64,000 nt of DNA, taken from positions 98,710-162,709 of the forward strand of contig NZ_ML701731.1 in assembly GCF_008033385.1 (NCBI RefSeq), in the 5' to 3' direction. Within the stretch, counting starts at the first letter, position 1. Every line of letters starts with the position of its first letter. This document shows, in pieces, positions 60,518 through 64,000 of this stretch. The position numbers and the translations under genes were made by a program. Source of the DNA: Algibacter pacificus. Its GTDB lineage: Bacteria > Bacteroidota > Bacteroidia > Flavobacteriales > Flavobacteriaceae. The notes under the pieces are model-generated. The model ran no database searches. It was not told the origin of the DNA and saw nothing but the letters and a program-made list of their open reading frames with translations.

Positions 60518-60659
60518 TGGTGTGTGTTTATATATTCCGCGCAAGCGAAAAAATCTTTATTCAGTCTAAAATCAAAAATAAAACGTAACTATAATTAGTT
60601 AATATTCGCAAAGCTAAAATATCATATAAATTACAAAAGAAAAAACAGTTCTGTTTTTA

Positions 60660-60667
60660 TATCTTTG
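60660..60667 (+). promoter_or_regulatory. Bacteroidota -7 promoter element
   Basis: TATCTTTG, a perfect match to TAnnTTTG, lies 20 bp before the start codon of the PASTA gene. No good -33 box was seen. Confidence 0.55.
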
Positions 60668-60687
60668 CCTAATTATAAAAATTATAC

Positions 60688-61242
60688 ATGAGCATTTTTA
60701 AATTCCTTGTTAGTAAATCGTTTGTTAAGCAATTAGTGCTAGCTATTGTGGCTATTGCAGTACTTTGTTTCATTATGTTGAAATGGTTAAATGTCTCCAC
60801 AAATCACGGTAATTTTGAAACGGTTCCAGAATTAACTGGAAAATCTATTCATGTGGCCGAAATAGAATTAAGCGAAAATAATTTGAAGATGGAAATACAA
60901 GATTCGGCAAATTATAATCCTAATTACCCTAAGTTTTCGGTAATAGAACAAGAGCCTGTTTCTGGAACACAAGTTAAGAAAAACAGAAAAATATATTTAA
61001 CATTAAACCCATCTGGTTACCGAAAAATTGTGGTCCCCGATTTAAAAGAACGTACCTTTCGCCAAGCCAAACCAACTTTAGAAGCCTTAGGGTTTAAAGT
61101 GGGAAAGCTATCTTATGAAGATAATATTGCCGAAGATATGGTACTGCGTATGACGTACAAAGGCAAAACACTACAACCCAACGATAAATTAGCGAAAACT
61201 TCTGTTATAGATTTAGTTTTAGGAAACGGTAACAGACCTTAA
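60688..61242 (+). CDS. PASTA-domain membrane protein
   Basis: The protein has 184 aa. One N-terminal membrane span (about 14-35) is followed by two PASTA repeats: FETVPELTGKSIHVAEIELSENN with the VIEQEPVSGTQV strand, and VVPDLKERTFRQAKPTLEALGFKV. PASTA repeats bind peptidoglycan or muropeptides in other bacteria. It is followed 2 bp later by rluD and lies opposite ddl, which fits a cell-wall context. Confidence 0.9.
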   Translation: MSIFKFLVSKSFVKQLVLAIVAIAVLCFIMLKWLNVSTNHGNFETVPELTGKSIHVAEIELSENNLKMEIQDSANYNPNYPKFSVIEQEPVSGTQVKKNRKIYLTLNPSGYRKIVVPDLKERTFRQAKPTLEALGFKVGKLSYEDNIAEDMVLRMTYKGKTLQPNDKLAKTSVIDLVLGNGNRP

Positions 61243-61244
61243 TT

Positions 61245-62282
61245 ATGGACGCATATACCCCACAATTGCCCGACGAAGACAACCTTTACGAACACCATTC
61301 ATTTACAGTAGATAAAGGGCAAACACCGCTTAGAATTGATAAGTATTTAATGAATTTTGTTGAAAATGCCACCCGAAATAAAATTCAAGCAGCAGCCAAA
61401 AATGGTAGCATTTATGTTAATGATGTCCCTGTAAAATCGAATTATAAAGTAAAACCTTTCGATGCTATTCGTGTGCGTTTTGCACACCCACCATTCGAGA
61501 ATTTATTGGTTGGTGAGGATATTGATATCGATGTGGTTTATGAGGACGATGATTTATTAGTTGTAAATAAAGCAGCAGGCATGGTTGTGCATCCAGGACA
61601 CGGCAATTACTCCGGCACTTTAATAAATGCCCTAATTCACCGTTTCGATAATTTACCAAATAACTCCAGCGAGCGCCCCGGATTGGTGCACCGTATCGAT
61701 AAAGACACCAGCGGTCTTTTGGTAGTCGCGAAAACCGAGGAAGCTATGGCGCATTTATCCAATCAGTTTGCCAATAAAACCAGCGAGCGCGAGTATGTGG
61801 CCATTGTTTGGGGAAATGTAAAAGAAGACGAAGGTACCATTGAAGGCAACATTGGCCGACACCCCAAAAACCGATTGCAAAATACCGTGTTTTTCGATGA
61901 CGAAGCCGATAAAGGCAAGCCAGCCGTAACACATTACAGTGTTTTAGAACGTTTAGGTTATGTTACTTTGGTATCTTGCAAACTCGAAACCGGACGTACA
62001 CACCAAATTCGTGTGCACATGAAACATATTGGGCACACCCTGTTTAACGACGAGCGTTACGGTGGTGAAAAAGTACTAAAAGGCACCACGTTTACCAAGT
62101 ACAAGCAATTTGTAGACAACTGCTTTAAGGTATTACCAAGGCAAGCCCTGCATGCAAAAACACTCGGCTTTGTACACCCAACCACCGGAGAATTTATGCG
62201 TTTTGATAGCGACATTCCAGACGATATGCAACAATGTATCGAAAAATGGAAAACTTATTCTAAACATCAAGAATTAGAATAA
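61245..62282 (+). CDS. rluD: Ribosomal large subunit pseudouridine synthase RluD
   Basis: The protein has 345 aa. The N-terminal S4 domain is RIDKYLMNFVENATRNKIQAAAKNGSIYVND. The pseudouridine synthase motif GLVHRIDKDTSGLLVVAKTEEA holds the catalytic Asp, and TGRTHQIRVHMKHIGHTLFND is the RluA-family signature. It converts uridines in helix 69 of 23S rRNA. The stop is 2 bp from the PASTA gene on the left, and the structured element copy B begins 7 bp downstream. Confidence 0.95.
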   Translation: MDAYTPQLPDEDNLYEHHSFTVDKGQTPLRIDKYLMNFVENATRNKIQAAAKNGSIYVNDVPVKSNYKVKPFDAIRVRFAHPPFENLLVGEDIDIDVVYEDDDLLVVNKAAGMVVHPGHGNYSGTLINALIHRFDNLPNNSSERPGLVHRIDKDTSGLLVVAKTEEAMAHLSNQFANKTSEREYVAIVWGNVKEDEGTIEGNIGRHPKNRLQNTVFFDDEADKGKPAVTHYSVLERLGYVTLVSCKLETGRTHQIRVHMKHIGHTLFNDERYGGEKVLKGTTFTKYKQFVDNCFKVLPRQALHAKTLGFVHPTTGEFMRFDSDIPDDMQQCIEKWKTYSKHQELE

Positions 62283-62288
62283 TAACGT

Positions 62289-62451
62289 TTTGGGCGTTAC
62301 CCGAAAAGGGTCGGGCTTTACGCTATATCTTTTTGCGTAATATTTAACTTTTATTAAAGTTTAAGCCTAAAAGTGCACCCCGTTTTTTATTAAGATTATT
62401 AGTGCTTTTTTTATGCAAAAAGGATGCCGCTGCAATCCCTAACGCGGGTGC
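62289..62451 (-). ncRNA. Structured intergenic element, copy B (Flavo-1-like candidate)
   Basis: On the minus strand it shows GTTAGGGATTGCAGCGG (62443-62427), AGCGTAAAGCCCGACCC (62324-62308) and a terminal AACGCCCAAA, with an ACCC/GGGT hairpin between the last two blocks. These match copy A at 50393-50521 in order and sequence, while the middle segment differs. It is antisense to the DNA just past rluD and has no sense-oriented gene close downstream. Confidence 0.62.
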
Positions 62452-62508
62452 TTGCTGGAGAAGTGAAATTTGGCTTTTGCTAACGTTACCTGTTTTTGTT
62501 ATTTCAAC

Positions 62509-62582
62509 CAAAGGGAGAAATTACATGAAGAGCGGCGGTTTTGCTGTTTGGAATTATGGGATTTCTCCTAGTATCGAAATGA
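62509..62582. repeat. REP-like palindromic element
   Basis: Left arm TTATTTCAACCAAAGGGAGA is an imperfect inverted copy of the right arm ending CTCCTAGTATCGAAATGA; the core GGAGAAAT/ATTTCTCC is exact. The enclosed loop is about 25-30 bp. This pattern is familiar as an interspersed repeat in Bacteroidota. Confidence 0.6.
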
Positions 62583-62681
62583 AATATATAAGGATTAGTT
62601 ATCCTTAAACTTGAAGAATAATTTTTTTTGCATAGCATTATGTACACTCGTTGCAAACAATCGCTAGCGGGGAGGTTTAGT

Positions 62682-62716
62682 GATTTTTACTTGTTTTTTA
62701 CCACAATACTTTGTTG
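62682..62716. repeat. 35-bp direct repeat, left copy
   Basis: GATTTTTACTTGTTTTTTAC continues to TTGTTG at 62716. It matches 63685-63719 at 34 of 35 positions, in the same orientation. The pair flanks about 970 bp holding a small membrane-protein gene, a frameshifted toxin and a transposase tail. Confidence 0.92.
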
Positions 62717-62753
62717 GCTGCAGGCTTTTATTCTCTTTTTAAATTTTCGTATT

Positions 62754-63176
62754 TCAATTACTAACTTGATTTAAGTATGATTTATATTCCACAATAATGA
62801 TTATTCCAATTATTATTAATTCAAGTATGAAATATATCCATCCTAGTTCAGTAAGTTTTTCAGAATACTTTATTATCAATCCAAGGGAAATTAACGAATA
62901 GATACTATTACTAATTATTAATATTTTTAAAAAAGGTTTCCAATTTGACTTAATAAACCTGTTACAACTCATTGAGAAAATAAACAAGCTAAAGCCTATT
63001 CCAGATAATAGATATAATGTCTTTTTAGGCATTCCGAAATGCGGTTCCAATTGTGCTAAAATTCCGAATAATGAAATCGCAGTTATTAAAGCTCCGAAAG
63101 CATCAATCAGAAAAATTCGTTTTGGATTAATTTTAAGTTCATTCAGAAAGTTTTGTTTCCAATTTGACATATTCAA
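62754..63176 (-). CDS. Hypothetical four-span membrane protein
   Basis: The protein has 140 aa. Four hydrophobic spans lie near 22-43, 52-72, 84-105 and 112-134, with charged ends and a polar N-terminus (MSNWKQNFLNELKINPKRIF). The start may be the first ATG (63176) or the second, two codons later. I recognise no family. It lies between the two 35-bp direct repeats in a region of decayed genes, so it is probably accessory. Confidence 0.72.
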   Translation of the reverse strand: MNMSNWKQNFLNELKINPKRIFLIDAFGALITAISLFGILAQLEPHFGMPKKTLYLLSGIGFSLFIFSMSCNRFIKSNWKPFLKILIISNSIYSLISLGLIIKYSEKLTELGWIYFILELIIIGIIIIVEYKSYLNQVSN

Positions 63177-63364
63177 TATTTGTTATTACATCCTGTTTTT
63201 TAGCTTGCTGGTAACGTAACGTGTTTGTGAATGATTAGTTGCGTGGTTAAGCTCTAAAGTTGGCAAATAAAAACCAAATAGAAAAAAAACGAAAATATTT
63301 TTAATTTAAGCAGTTGATTATAAGTTAATTACGTTCATTTTTTAGGCGTGGTTTTTTTATTCGC

Positions 63365-63547
63365 TTATTCTATTAATTTTAAATCTATTCTCTCGTTTAG
63401 AATTCTGATTATTTCAATTCTATCATTTGACATTTGCCGATAAAATATTATGTGATTTCCAAATTTTGCGCGAGTAAGTTTTTGTTTATTCCGTAATATT
63501 CTTTTCCAATATCGGGATTATTTCCTATTCCATTACAAGCCATTTTA
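63365..63547 (-). pseudogene. Frameshifted ParE/RelE-like toxin remnant
   Basis: Read on the minus strand, one frame gives KMACNGIGNNPDIGKEYYGI NKNL. The next frame, from about 63475, gives TRAKFGNHIIFYRQMSNDRI EIIRILNERIDLKLIE and a stop at 63365. Together they are the C-terminal half of a ParE toxin, split by a single missing base near 63472-63479. No N-terminal half or antitoxin gene is visible; the upstream end abuts a transposase fragment. Confidence 0.8.
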
Positions 63548-63682
63548 ATTGTTGCCAAAGGAAAGCGCAAAAAAACAGTCTTAATAGCTGTGTGTAATAA
63601 GTTGCTAAAACAGGCTTTTGCAATAGCAAAATCAGGATTGATATATGGTGATATTTATAAAAGTACTTTAGCGAAAAATTAA
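63548..63682 (+). pseudogene. IS110-type transposase C-terminal fragment
   Basis: An open frame with no start reads AKGKRKKTVLIAVCNKLLKQ then AFAIAKSGLIYGDIYKSTLAKN and stops at 63682. The AVCNKLLKQAFAIAKSG pattern matches the tail of IS110-family transposases in Bacteroidota, as I recall it. Only about 44 codons remain; the catalytic DEDD and Tnp_20 regions are absent, so it is a relic. It is joined directly to the toxin remnant on the other strand. Confidence 0.7.
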
Positions 63683-63684
63683 TA

Positions 63685-63719
63685 GATTTTTACTTGTTTT
63701 TTACCACAGTACTTTGTTG
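63685..63719. repeat. 35-bp direct repeat, right copy
   Basis: This copy begins 3 bp after the stop codon of the transposase fragment, and differs from the left copy (62682-62716) by one base (CAGTAC for CAATAC). Confidence 0.92.
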
Positions 63720-63722
63720 TTC

Positions 63723-64000
63723 TTAGTGCTTTTTCAATATTTCAATCAATTTTGTATTCACATAACACTTTCTCTTCCAATCTTTTGAGAGGTTAGTATT
63801 CCAATTTCTTCCATTTTTTTTAAATATCGAGAAGCGGCCTTTCTTTCTACGTTTAATTTTTCTACAACAAATTCTATTTTAGAATAAGGTTGTTCAAAGA
63901 GTAATTCAATTAATTCTTTTCTGTAAATTTTAGGTTCCTTTTCTTGTGCATATATTATAGTTTTATCCAATAATACTTTAATTGAATTTATTTTCTCAAT
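63723..64000 (-). pseudogene. Fic-family protein, C-terminal part, frameshifted, runs off the window
   Basis: The frame enters from the right edge and reads IEKINSIKVLLDKTIIYAQE, then ELIELLFEQPYSKIEFVVEK, and RKAASRYLKKMEEIGILTSQKIG up to ESVM and a stop at 63758. This is the winged-helix tail found after the Fic domain in Bacteroidota Fic proteins. In the next frame the following bases read VNTKLIEILKKH and stop at 63723, which is the normal family end; a single T is missing near 63770. The catalytic HPFxxGNGR motif would lie beyond the right edge. Confidence 0.7.

Noticed and set aside
62402..62608. 68-codon plus-strand frame after rluD
   Set aside because: It overlaps structured element copy B and the REP-like palindrome; its STKGRN segment is the familiar translation of that repeat, not a protein family.

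Overview
The window looks like a chromosomal segment from a marine member of the Flavobacteriaceae (phylum Bacteroidota). The DNA is AT-rich, and several genes carry the Bacteroidota -7 element TAnnTTTG. The families are typical of the group: type B L31, Rho with a long basic insertion, a T9SS C-terminal sorting domain, DUF4199, DUF4252, DUF4293, DUF2490, BtuG-like propellers and a B12-riboswitch TonB receptor. I cannot name a genus. Function calls rest on recognised motifs and family memory, not on searches.

Layout. 1-2000: a repeat-bearing DUF2911-like protein cut by the left edge, and an RsmB/NOP rRNA methyltransferase. 2096-10306: an ECF sigma factor followed by four transcription units, each preceded by the same unusual promoter (AAGTTT, 13 nt, CATCTA) and each closed by a hairpin terminator. 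The units are (i) small membrane protein plus Spy-like protein, (ii) EF-hand protein, (iii) VTC polyphosphate-polymerase domain, DUF4956, DUF2490 and CotH kinase, (iv) YHYH protein, YwqK-like lipoprotein and SCO lipoprotein. This is the best candidate for an undescribed system: one sigma factor driving a cell-envelope module. 11640-21200: a polyol (probably mannitol) utilisation locus with an outer-membrane barrel, sugar ABC importer, two mannitol-dehydrogenase-family enzymes, a PfkB kinase and a Nudix-type regulator, with operator-like repeats at the main promoter.

21197-22728: a second ECF sigma cassette with the same gene order as the first. 22835-35870: mostly housekeeping genes (lipid-type ABC exporter, phosphosugar mutase, glycosyltransferase, L31, Rho) plus a T9SS cargo protein, a SAM methyltransferase, a flavoprotein and an acyl-CoA thioesterase. 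36070-38058: RmuC, then an antitoxin with a truncated ParE-like toxin. 38380-46290: a vitamin B12 uptake locus under a cobalamin riboswitch (BtuB, BtuG-like propeller, surface lipoprotein, BtuF, BtuC, BtuD). 46400-52822: a LytTR remnant, a DUF1566 protein, an ATP-pyrophosphatase, an S41 protease, and a third ECF cassette with two DUF4252 proteins. 52919-62282: core genes (purB, sirtuin, trmH, coaD, ddl, rluD) among simple-sequence repeats.

62283-64000 is accessory and decayed. It holds a structured element that also occurs at 50393-50521, a REP-like palindrome, a 35-bp direct repeat flanking a small membrane protein, a frameshifted ParE toxin, an IS110-type transposase tail and the frameshifted end of a Fic-family protein.

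All three ECF cassettes have candidate promoters with the same geometry (AA-N, 17 nt, N-TC), which suggests each regulates its own downstream genes.
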